A stretch of DNA of 5,780 nucleotides from Opitutia bacterium (GTDB lineage Bacteria > Verrucomicrobiota > Verrucomicrobiia > Opitutales > JANYDI01), in NCBI GenBank assembly GCA_025363695.1, contig JANYDI010000114.1, forward strand, positions 1 through 5,780. The letters run 5' to 3'. Positions 1 through 4,837 of this stretch are shown in pieces. Position numbers and translations under genes: made by a program. The notes under the pieces are model-generated. The model worked only from the letters and a program-made list of their open reading frames with translations, was not told where the DNA came from and ran no database searches. Position 1 is the stretch's first letter; each line of letters starts with the position of its first letter.

Positions 1-1
1 C

Positions 2-619
2 GCTAAACACTTTGGCACCAAAGCGGTAGGCATCCGTGGAGAGGTTAGCCCAGAGAAGCGTGCTGAAGCCGTCCATCGATTCCAGAACGACCCCAAGGCA
101 GAGGTCATCCTATGTAATATCATCGCCGCCAAGGAAGCCATCCCCCTCTGGGCCGCCGGTGACCTGGCGTTCAACGACATATCGTGGATACCCGGAGACC
201 AACTCCAAGCGGAGGACCGCATCGTCGGCGGAGACAAGCTGACGTGTTTCATCATGTTCTTCCTTGCCGACAACACCAGCGACCAAGAAGGTTTCGCCGA
301 CTTTATAAAACATAAAGACATCACCCAACGTATTGTCAACCGCCGTGATGAGAGCGGGAAGGTCATCGACCCCGGGTTTGTAGGTGACCTTCCTATAACT
401 CGCGCCACGGAAGGCCGTGGGGGGACGCACGACGTCATCATGACTAAGCTGGGACGACTCGCCGATACCAACTCCCTGAAGCCGGGGGACACAAACTTTG
501 CTGAGTCCCTTCTATCGCAGTATGCTGATAGGGGAACGCTGTCCGAGAAACAGACCGCTGTGGTGTCGCGCATGCTCATGCGCTACAAGGACCGTCTCAA
601 GGTCCTAGGAGCCGACTGA
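2..619 (+). CDS. SNF2/SMARCAL1-like helicase, C-terminal part (5' end outside window), probably degenerate
   Basis: The reading frame is open from the first base, so this is the last 205 residues of a larger protein. Residues 7-30 (IRGEVSPEKRAEAVHRFQ) and 33-73, with the WIPGD and QAEDR sequences, follow the second RecA lobe of phage SNF2 / SMARCAL1-type DEAD-like ATPases, which remodel or anneal DNA at forks. Two key motifs depart from the family. Motif V, normally AAGxGIxL, reads AAKEAIPL (42-49). Motif VI, normally QAEDRxHRxGQ, reads QAEDRIVGGDK (69-79), so the HRxGQ arginine is gone. The frame nevertheless stays open to the TGA. The C-terminal 40 residues hold a separate helical motif (FAESLLSQY..RGTLSEKQ, from residue 166) that recurs twice in the next protein. 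The family assignment is good. Loss of ATPase activity is inferred. The short ATG ORF at 254 is only the tail of this frame. Confidence 0.82.
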   Translation, partial: AKHFGTKAVGIRGEVSPEKRAEAVHRFQNDPKAEVILCNIIAAKEAIPLWAAGDLAFNDISWIPGDQLQAEDRIVGGDKLTCFIMFFLADNTSDQEGFADFIKHKDITQRIVNRRDESGKVIDPGFVGDLPITRATEGRGGTHDVIMTKLGRLADTNSLKPGDTNFAESLLSQYADRGTLSEKQTAVVSRMLMRYKDRLKVLGAD

Positions 620-1032
620 TGGAAGAGAGCCTGGGAAAACAAGCCGGCGCCAAGATGCTGCGGCTAGATGAGAAGACGCTGTCCAAGATTGACAAAGCCG
701 TTGAGGAAGGCATCATCCTCGGCCGGCCACTGGAGCTCCTTCTCGACCTGAAAAAGAACTACGACGAGCGTGGGTTCTTCACAGAGGGTCAGCGTGGGCT
801 CGTGCGCAACATAGAAAAGGACTACGAGGACTACCCCCTCTGGCACAAGTGCATCAAACGCCTCGGGGAGCTTTATGACGAGGGCATGCTGGAGCCTTCA
901 AGCTACGCGTTCATCATCAGTGTCATCAGCCAATTCAACGAGCGCAACAAGCTCAGCGTGCTGCAATATGAGCAGGTCGCGCATATCATCCGCAAGCACG
1001 ATAGCACCACAATGCCCCAACAGAAAAAATAG
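619..1032 (+). CDS. Small phage protein with two SLLxQYxxRGxLSxxQ-like repeats, unknown function
   Basis: This 137-residue protein is not recognised by family. Its ATG shares one base with the TGA of the helicase gene (TGATG), and AGGAG at 607-611 sits 7 bases upstream, so start and coupling are well supported. It is rich in charged residues and predicted helical, with no signal peptide or membrane segment, so it is probably cytoplasmic. Residues 37-71 (core NYDERGFFTEGQRGLV) and 96-128 (core QFNERNKLSVLQYEQV) are two copies of the motif that ends the upstream helicase. The shared positions are an aromatic residue, acidic-Arg-Gly/Asn, Leu/Phe-Ser/Thr, then Gln and Val. The tail (HDSTTMPQQKK) looks disordered. 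It may partner with the helicase, or be a detached duplicate of its C-terminal domain used in the same complex; that is inference from sequence likeness and coupling. Confidence 0.85.
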   Translation: MEESLGKQAGAKMLRLDEKTLSKIDKAVEEGIILGRPLELLLDLKKNYDERGFFTEGQRGLVRNIEKDYEDYPLWHKCIKRLGELYDEGMLEPSSYAFIISVISQFNERNKLSVLQYEQVAHIIRKHDSTTMPQQKK

Positions 1033-1056
1033 AACGCCGGCGTGGTCGTGCTAGAT

Positions 1057-1159
1057 AATAAATGTGGTGGTCAGTTGCGGCCCGCTCCTGACCGTCGGGT
1101 TCGCCCGATAAGACCCACGAGGACCACCCCCCTCGTGGGTCTTCCAAATAAATGTGTTG
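1057..1159 (+). repeat. Pair of 13-base direct repeats flanking the hairpin cluster
   Basis: AATAAATGTGGTG at 1057-1069 and AATAAATGTGTTG at 1147-1159 differ at one base and lie 90 bases apart. The second copy runs into the TTGACT -35 candidate. Both lie in the control region, so they could be paired protein-binding sites or the trace of a small duplication. Two copies only; chance is not excluded. Confidence 0.4.
1110..1143 (+). terminator. Perfect 13-bp hairpin, terminator-like but without T-tract
   Basis: AAGACCCACGAGG (1110-1122) pairs perfectly with CCTCGTGGGTCTT (1131-1143) around the 8-base loop ACCACCCC. The right arm is followed by CCAAATAAA, not a run of T, so classical intrinsic termination is doubtful. 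It may be a factor-assisted terminator, a transcript-stabilising 3' hairpin for the helicase operon, or a structural control element. The stem itself is certain; the role is not. Confidence 0.55.
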
Positions 1160-1186
1160 ACTATACGAGCGCCCCTAGTGTAGAAA
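1157..1186 (+). promoter_or_regulatory. Candidate sigma70 promoter (TTGACT - 18 bp - TAGAAA)
   Basis: TTGACT (1157-1162) matches the -35 consensus at 5 of 6 bases, and TAGAAA (1181-1186) matches the -10 at 4 of 6, with an 18-base spacer. The expected start, near 1193, lies directly before a terminator-like hairpin at 1198-1231. A transcript from here would meet that hairpin almost at once, which suggests attenuation or antitermination, or that the match is fortuitous. Confidence 0.4.
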
Positions 1187-1197
1187 GAATGACCACC

Positions 1198-1231
1198 AAA
1201 AAGTAGCTCGGAGAAATCCAAGCTACTTTTT
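1198..1231 (+). terminator. Intrinsic terminator-like hairpin, symmetric on both strands
   Basis: AAAAAGTAGCT (1198-1208) is perfectly complementary to AGCTACTTTTT (1221-1231), with a 12-base loop. The right arm ends in five T followed by CT, giving a U-tract on the + transcript. The matching A-run on the left gives one on the - transcript too. The stem core has few GC pairs, so strength is moderate. It probably ends the upstream transcription unit, or attenuates transcription entering the replication genes. Confidence 0.6.
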
Positions 1232-1286
1232 CTACCCTTAAAAGTACCTTACCTACCTATAGTGTTGCTAGAAGAGGAACCACCAG

Positions 1287-1322
1287 ATGTTGTATGCTGG
1301 CTATCTCGTCGTCTCTAAATGA
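1287..1322 (+). CDS. Short leader peptide (11 aa) coupled to the initiator gene
   Basis: The ORF encodes MLYAGYLVVSK. Its ATG lies 7 bases after AGAGGAA (1273-1279), the best ribosome site in the region, and its TGA (1320-1322) overlaps the next ATG (1319) as ATGA. The initiator frame has a TAA immediately before that ATG and no purine-rich site in the 20 bases upstream. The simplest reading is that ribosomes load at the leader and restart at 1319. The peptide need have no function itself. An alternative ATG at 1294 opens a frame that is a shadow of the initiator gene. Confidence 0.55.
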   Translation: MLYAGYLVVSK

Positions 1323-1972
1323 CCGGAGAGCGTCCTGGGTATGTAAAACTCTGGAGAAAGACCCTAGAGTCTGGCGTCCTGCAGAGCGGGCCGGCCACGC
1401 AGGTCTTCATCTGGGCAATGCTGACAACCCCCAAGTGGAAACGGACCATGCTGGTCCGTGGTCACGCCGTCGTCGTGCTTCCCGGGCAGGTCGTCTTCGC
1501 CCTACGTATTCTTGCTGCGGAGTTAAACATGTCGCTTCAAAATCTACGAACAGCCCTGAAGCTTCTCGCAGAAATGGATATTGTTGGCATAAAATCAACA
1601 CACGAATTTTCTACGATTACCCTTAAAAAATGGGGACATTACCAAGATGGTGAGGCAGAGGTAACACAGCGCCAACACAGCACCAACACAGTGCCAACAC
1701 ACCCAGCAGGAAAAACCGTTGTGGCTGAAGGCGAAACGAGCGCCCAAGAATTAAAGAAAGAAAGAACTAATCTAGGGAAAGTAGAACTAAGAACAAAGCA
1801 GAGAGGGAAGCGGGAGCTTGCCCTTCTCCTCCAGGGGTACTACGAGGTCTTCGACCCTCGACACCCAGCTTACCGTGAAGACTTTCCAAACGCCCAGGAC
1901 CTGTCCAAGTGGGAGGCAGAAAAAGGTCACCCTTGGACACCTAAGCCTAAACACCCCGAGGACAACCGATGA
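1319..1972 (+). CDS. Phage replication initiator / replisome organizer, N-terminal winged helix
   Basis: This 217-residue protein has the three-part plan of phage replisome organizers (O-like/DnaD-associated proteins), which bind the origin and recruit the helicase loader. Residues 7-108 form the winged-helix DNA-binding part: GYVKLWRKTLESGVL at the start, GQVVFALRILAAELNMS, helix LRTALKLLAEMDIVGI and wing strand STITLKKWGHYQ. Residues 111-165 are a polar, probably disordered linker (TQRQHSTNTVPTHP, then Lys/Glu-rich). Residues 166-217 are a short C-terminal part (ALLLQGYYEVFDPRHPAYR) likely to contact the loader. The linker DNA carries tandem repeats that look like origin iterons. The ATG is fixed by a stop codon just before it and by the ATGA overlap with the leader ORF. 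The gene then overlaps the loader by ATGA. Function comes from family resemblance and position; exact family membership was not checked. Confidence 0.82.
   Translation: MTGERPGYVKLWRKTLESGVLQSGPATQVFIWAMLTTPKWKRTMLVRGHAVVVLPGQVVFALRILAAELNMSLQNLRTALKLLAEMDIVGIKSTHEFSTITLKKWGHYQDGEAEVTQRQHSTNTVPTHPAGKTVVAEGETSAQELKKERTNLGKVELRTKQRGKRELALLLQGYYEVFDPRHPAYREDFPNAQDLSKWEAEKGHPWTPKPKHPEDNR
1661..1703 (+). repeat. Tandem 11-bp iteron-like repeats inside the initiator gene
   Basis: Three contiguous 11-base units, GCCAACACAGC (1671-1681), ACCAACACAGT (1682-1692) and GCCAACACACC (1693-1703), share the core CCAACACA. A degenerate unit, GTAACACAGC, precedes them at 1661-1670. The 11-base period would put sites on the same face of the helix. 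Because 11 is not a multiple of 3, the repeat is kept at the DNA level, not as a peptide repeat. Position in the linker of an initiator gene is that of lambda-type intragenic origins. Confidence 0.65.
1749..1798 (+). other. AT-rich, purine-biased tract next to the iterons (candidate unwinding element)
   Basis: These 50 bases contain 14 G or C (28%), in an otherwise GC-rich gene, and are strongly A/G biased on the + strand (AATTAAAGAAAG and following). The tract begins 45 bases after the iteron-like repeats. That is the order of repeats then easily melted DNA in phage origins. It encodes a Lys/Glu/Arg-rich linker, which could alone explain the composition. Confidence 0.45.
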
Positions 1973-2658
1973 CCACCTGTGACTTCTGCCAGGCGCCCTA
2001 CGTGTTCAACGAGCGCGTCAAAGCCGACATCCCCACCTGTGGCTGCCTTCGCACCAGGAACGACGCGCGTGTAAAAGCTGAGCGTGAGGAAGCCTGGACC
2101 TTGGAGGCCGTCCGGCGTGTGGAGCTTCTTCGGCTGGGCACGCTTAACGCCTACGACAAGCTGTCGCCCGCCGCTGTGGGATGGGAGCGCCCCAGCGTGC
2201 CCATCCTAGAGGGAAAGAACCTTCTGGTCATGGGGCCGGTGGGCACTAAGAAGACCACGCTGTTAAAGCAGGTGAGCTATCACGCGGCCATGACTGGGCT
2301 GAAGGTCCGCGGGGGCTTGGTTGTGGAGATGCTCTCGCGGCTAAAGGACATGGACCAGGTGAAGGCCTACACGGCGTGGCTGGAGGGTGGCCACGTGCTC
2401 GTCCTCGATGACCTCGATAAGTTGATGGGCACCCAGTATGAGGTTGAGCGACTCTTCCTTCTGGTAGACCGCTACTGGGCCTTCGGCCGCAGCGTCATAG
2501 CTTCGATGAACATGAACATCGACGAGCTCGAACACAAGATGGCAAAAGCCCGTGGTGGCGACCAGACCCGTGAGGCGGAGGCCATCATCAGCCGCTTGAC
2601 GGGCAACGCCACCATCATCTCGTTGACCGGTAGCGACATCCGGCAGAGGCCTGCGTGA
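1969..2658 (+). CDS. dnaC: DnaC/IstB-type replicative helicase loader with N-terminal zinc motif and altered Walker A
   Basis: This 229-residue AAA+ protein should load the DnaB helicase at the origin. Residues 4-26 hold a Cys4 pattern (CDFC...CGC), as in zinc-binding N-terminal parts of phage DnaC/DnaI-like loaders. The P-loop is GPVGTKKTT (89-97), where the family has GxxGxGKT: Lys94 replaces the usual Gly before the catalytic Lys95. Walker B is VLVLDDLDKL (143-152). The sensor-1 region is VIASMNMN (176-183). The C-terminal SRL (208-210) with TIISLTGSDIR matches the arginine-finger and sensor-2 end of the family. Length is normal. Its ATG overlaps the initiator stop (ATGA) and GAGGA (1958-1962) lies 6 bases upstream. 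It sits between the initiator and the helicase genes, as expected for the bridge between them. Assignment is firm; ATP-binding strength is uncertain because of Lys94. Confidence 0.9.
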   Translation: MTTCDFCQAPYVFNERVKADIPTCGCLRTRNDARVKAEREEAWTLEAVRRVELLRLGTLNAYDKLSPAAVGWERPSVPILEGKNLLVMGPVGTKKTTLLKQVSYHAAMTGLKVRGGLVVEMLSRLKDMDQVKAYTAWLEGGHVLVLDDLDKLMGTQYEVERLFLLVDRYWAFGRSVIASMNMNIDELEHKMAKARGGDQTREAEAIISRLTGNATIISLTGSDIRQRPA

Positions 2659-3227
2659 AGTCTTACATCCTTGGGATTGACAGCTCTACGACCTGTGTCG
2701 GCTGGGCGCTGCTTAGCTTGGACTATGCACAGGACAAACTTCTGACCTACGGCAAGATTATCCCGCCGAAGATAGGCAAGAACCAAGGCACGTGGTTCCA
2801 GCGGGCATCCTACATCTACGCCGTGATGGAAAAGGTTCTGCTGAGCGTGCCGGTCTCCGCGGTGGCAATCGAGGAGCTCAACAGTCAGCGCGGAGGTGAG
2901 ACCACGCGTCAACTGGCGGGTGTCAACATGGGCATCCAGTTCCTGGCCTACAAGCACCTTGGAATTGAACCCTCCCCCATCTACACCTCGACAGCGAAGA
3001 AGGCGTTCACGGGAAGCGGCAACGCGCAGAAGTGGCACATGATAGACCGGGCCAACACACTCTATGGGCTCAACCTATTCTGGCCGGCCACGCCGGGCGC
3101 GCAGAAGAACAAGAAATTAAACGACGAAGACGTTGCCGATGCTATCGCCATGGCCTACTGCCTGGAGCGCGAGATTGGTGACGAACTGCGGAACACACTT
3201 AAGCTGGAGTACCCTCGTGGCCGTTGA
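2655..3227 (+). CDS. ruvC: RuvC-like Holliday junction resolvase
   Basis: This 190-residue RNase-H-fold endonuclease is expected to cut four-way or branched DNA during phage replication and recombination. The catalytic acids can be placed: Asp9 in GIDSSTTCVGWAL, Glu73/Glu74 in VAIEELNSQRGG, and the paired acids Asp159 and Asp162 in DEDVADAIAMAYC, which have the D-x-x-D spacing of RuvC. Length is close to cellular RuvC (about 170). The GTG start overlaps the loader TGA as GTGA, and AGAGG (2645-2649) lies 5 bases upstream, so the GTG is well supported. Embedding in a replication operon between loader and helicase is common in phages that lack a T7-type endonuclease. Debranching before packaging is the likely role. 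Confidence in the fold is high, while substrate preference is inferred. Confidence 0.88.
   Translation: MKSYILGIDSSTTCVGWALLSLDYAQDKLLTYGKIIPPKIGKNQGTWFQRASYIYAVMEKVLLSVPVSAVAIEELNSQRGGETTRQLAGVNMGIQFLAYKHLGIEPSPIYTSTAKKAFTGSGNAQKWHMIDRANTLYGLNLFWPATPGAQKNKKLNDEDVADAIAMAYCLEREIGDELRNTLKLEYPRGR
3206..3209 (+). promoter_or_regulatory. Ribosome binding site deciding the dnaB GTG start
   Basis: GGAG stands 7 bases before GTG 3217. The protein read from this GTG begins directly with a DnaB-type N-terminus (ESNYAEKAIGLVL). The upstream in-frame ATG at 3133 would add 28 residues with no family likeness, inside the resolvase gene. Confidence 0.7.
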
Positions 3228-4584
3228 ATCCAACTACGCAGAAAAAGCTATCGGACTAGTCCTTGCCGACGCCAAGTTTGTTGGTGAGGTCCGCGAAGCC
3301 GTCCCCGAAGACCACGTCCTCAGCAAGGAGCTGCGGGCTATCTACAAGGCCGCGCTTACCTACTATGAGGAAAGTGACGGCGTCATCCCCACGCGGGCCA
3401 TCCTGCTCGACATCCTCCGCGGAAGCCACGGACTCGACGACGACGGCTGGGGGAACCTGTATGACCAGGTGTGGGACGCACACAACGATGGTGATGAGGC
3501 CCATCTAAGCTTCTACGCTCAGCGCTTGGAAGACGGGTGGCGCGCCGAGGTGATGAAGCGCAATGTCCTCGCCGCTGTGGAGAAGCTTAAGGAGCGCGAC
3601 GTTGACGGCGCCCAAGCTGCGCTCTACGCCGAATGGCCTAAGTCGCGCAACGCCTACATCCAGGGCAGCCTTTTCAATGACATGGTGGAGGTCAGCCTAG
3701 AGCTAGACGAGCGTGCCAAAGCTCCTAAGCTATGGGAAGGCGTGCCCATGGGCTTTCCAACCCTGGACGAGGCCACGGGGGGTCACGGTCGTGGGGAAGT
3801 CATCGTGGTCATTGGCGGCACAGGCGTGGGCAAGTCGTTGACCCTAGGACAGGTGGCTGTCAACGTCGCCCGCCGCGGAACTCCTGTGCTGCTAGTCACG
3901 GTTGAGAACAACAAGTGGTCCTATATGAATCGTTTGTACTCCAACATCTCCAAGGTTCCCTACTACAAGTTCAAACGGCATCAGCTCGACAAGCACGACA
4001 AAGACCAGTGGCTAGACTCGATGGGGAACCTGCACCCTGACTTCGACCTACGCATTGTCGAGTTCCCTGAAGGCTGCTCCGCTAGGGACATCTCCTTCTA
4101 CATGCGGCAGCAAGAGAAGCACTTCGAGTACCTCGTGGTAGACCAGATAACAAATTTATTTCCGAACGACGTCAAGGAGCATAAGCCGATGTCGTGGATG
4201 TGGTTCTCCCAAATCAGCCTAGACCTTAAGAGGCTGGCGGGCTCGGCCTACCACGGGCGCGGCATACCTATCCTAACCGCGTCACAAGCCGCAGGGGGGA
4301 CCGTCGGTAAAAAAGAGCTCTCAACAGATGACACCGGGGCGGCTAAGATGATTCTACATCACGCTCACGCGGGCCTATACATCACCAAAGACGAGGACAG
4401 CATGTTCAATATGGGAGCAAGCAAGTATCGCGATGCTAAGGTCGACCCCTTCCCGGTCTTCCCAGACTTCCGTACCTGGAGCCTCTCGGAGAATCCGGAC
4501 ATGGGCGACCGTGTGCCACCCCCTCCTGCCGGTCCAAAAGAAGAGCGTTCCGGTGGCGATGACTTCGGGCAGAGGGCCGTCTGA
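3217..4584 (+). CDS. dnaB: DnaB-type replicative DNA helicase
   Basis: This 455-residue protein is the hexameric fork helicase that moves 5'-3' on the lagging strand. Residues 4-110 match the helical N-terminal domain that contacts primase and loader. After a linker, the RecA-like domain opens with MGFPTLDEATGGHGRGEV. Walker A is GGTGVGKS (200-207). VTVEN follows with the family's catalytic Glu. Walker B is LVVDQITNL, with Asp309. The sensor strand is ILTASQAAG. A KYR triad (MGASKYRDAKVDP) stands where DnaB has its K-x-R arginine finger. The C-terminus is a Pro/Gly/acidic tail (PPPPAGPKEE..GGDDFG), probably disordered. Start GTG 3217 overlaps the resolvase gene by 11 bases and has GGAG 7 bases upstream. 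All key residues appear intact, so the enzyme should be active. Confidence 0.92.
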   Translation: MAVESNYAEKAIGLVLADAKFVGEVREAVPEDHVLSKELRAIYKAALTYYEESDGVIPTRAILLDILRGSHGLDDDGWGNLYDQVWDAHNDGDEAHLSFYAQRLEDGWRAEVMKRNVLAAVEKLKERDVDGAQAALYAEWPKSRNAYIQGSLFNDMVEVSLELDERAKAPKLWEGVPMGFPTLDEATGGHGRGEVIVVIGGTGVGKSLTLGQVAVNVARRGTPVLLVTVENNKWSYMNRLYSNISKVPYYKFKRHQLDKHDKDQWLDSMGNLHPDFDLRIVEFPEGCSARDISFYMRQQEKHFEYLVVDQITNLFPNDVKEHKPMSWMWFSQISLDLKRLAGSAYHGRGIPILTASQAAGGTVGKKELSTDDTGAAKMILHHAHAGLYITKDEDSMFNMGASKYRDAKVDPFPVFPDFRTWSLSENPDMGDRVPPPPAGPKEERSGGDDFGQRAV

Positions 4585-4590
4585 TGATAC

Positions 4591-4619
4591 TTTACAATAA
4601 CCTAACGCTTGGATATAAT
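4591..4619 (+). promoter_or_regulatory. Near-consensus sigma70 promoter before the primase
   Basis: TTTACA (4591-4596) and a perfect TATAAT (4614-4619) are separated by exactly 17 bases, giving 11 of 12 consensus matches. The predicted start, about 4625-4627, is just after the dnaB stop. It would drive the primase, apart from the long operon transcript, and would start a few bases inside the small ORF at 4621. The AT-rich setting raises the odds of a chance match. Confidence 0.55.
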
Positions 4620-4620
4620 A

Positions 4621-4788
4621 ATGCCTAAGAATAAAAATGCTGTGGCTCTCGGCAGTATATGTAGTGCTAAGAAAGCCAGGTCTTCGAGAATTAATGGGCG
4701 ACTGGGTGGGCGCCCTAAAAAACATGGAAAAAAGAATATACACATCGTTGCAAAAAGAGCGCAGACACGCCCTATACATAGCTCATAA
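4621..4788 (+). CDS. Small basic protein with GGRPKK motif, unknown function
   Basis: This is a 55-residue, strongly basic ORF too short for many gene finders. It contains ALGSICSAKKARSSRINGRL followed by GGRPKK, resembling a recurrent class of tiny phage and plasmid proteins with an ...S..R.NG..GGRPKK pattern. The GRPKK resembles an AT-hook-type minor-groove contact, so DNA binding is possible but unproven. A GGA at 4611-4613 is only a weak ribosome site. A 14-codon ORF starting at 4584 (TGATG with the dnaB stop) ends at 4628, overlapping this start, and could couple translation. A competing frame (4637-4819) overlaps it, with no visible ribosome site and no motif I recognise. The whole stretch is AT-rich compared with its neighbours. 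The choice of this frame rests on the motif alone. Confidence 0.5.
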   Translation: MPKNKNAVALGSICSAKKARSSRINGRLGGRPKKHGKKNIHIVAKRAQTRPIHSS

Positions 4789-4837
4789 AGAGGAGCTGAA
4801 AATAAAGCGTTCTGATTAAACGACTCTGGGGACTGAA

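Larger units (their letters stand above)
1033..1286. other. Intergenic control region between two operons
   Basis: No convincing gene lies on either strand in this 254-base stretch. It holds, in order: one copy of a direct repeat; small hairpins (GGTCAG 1069-1074 with CTGACC 1088-1093; CGGG-TTCG-CCCG 1096-1107); a 13-bp perfect hairpin; the second repeat copy; a promoter candidate; a T-flanked hairpin; and a lone TATAGT (1258-1263) without a good -35. It separates the helicase pair from the replication genes and most likely ends the first transcript and controls the second. Confidence 0.7.

Noticed and set aside
1189..1206. Five-codon ORF (MTTKK) inside the control region
   Set aside because: It lies partly within the terminator stem and would start before the predicted transcript start. 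Too short to support.
1033..1286. tRNA gene or integration site
   Set aside because: The hairpins do not make a cloverleaf, there is no CCA-type acceptor arrangement, and no integrase is in view.
1294..1626. 110-codon + strand ORF overlapping the initiator gene
   Set aside because: It is a shadow frame of the winged-helix gene, is rich in Arg/Ser/Trp with no recognisable pattern, and its ATG is 14 bases from the ribosome site that fits the leader better.
1661..1703. CRISPR-like array
   Set aside because: The units are contiguous 11-mers without spacers, inside a coding gene; they fit iterons, not CRISPR.
2472..3038. 188-codon minus-strand ORF
   Set aside because: It lies opposite the loader and resolvase genes, which have clear catalytic motifs. 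Its own product is Arg/Leu/Val-rich without motifs, as antisense frames of GC-rich genes are.
3133..3216. ATG-started longer form of DnaB
   Set aside because: The extra 28 residues read through the resolvase gene in another frame and show no family likeness. GTG 3217 has a good ribosome site.
4375..4779. 134-codon minus-strand ORF
   Set aside because: It is mostly antisense to the dnaB 3' end, with no ribosome site or family likeness seen.
4637..4819. 60-codon ORF between dnaB and primase
   Set aside because: No ribosome site or motif I recognise. The overlapping frame at 4621 has the GGRPKK pattern. Not excluded, since it begins just after the predicted promoter start.
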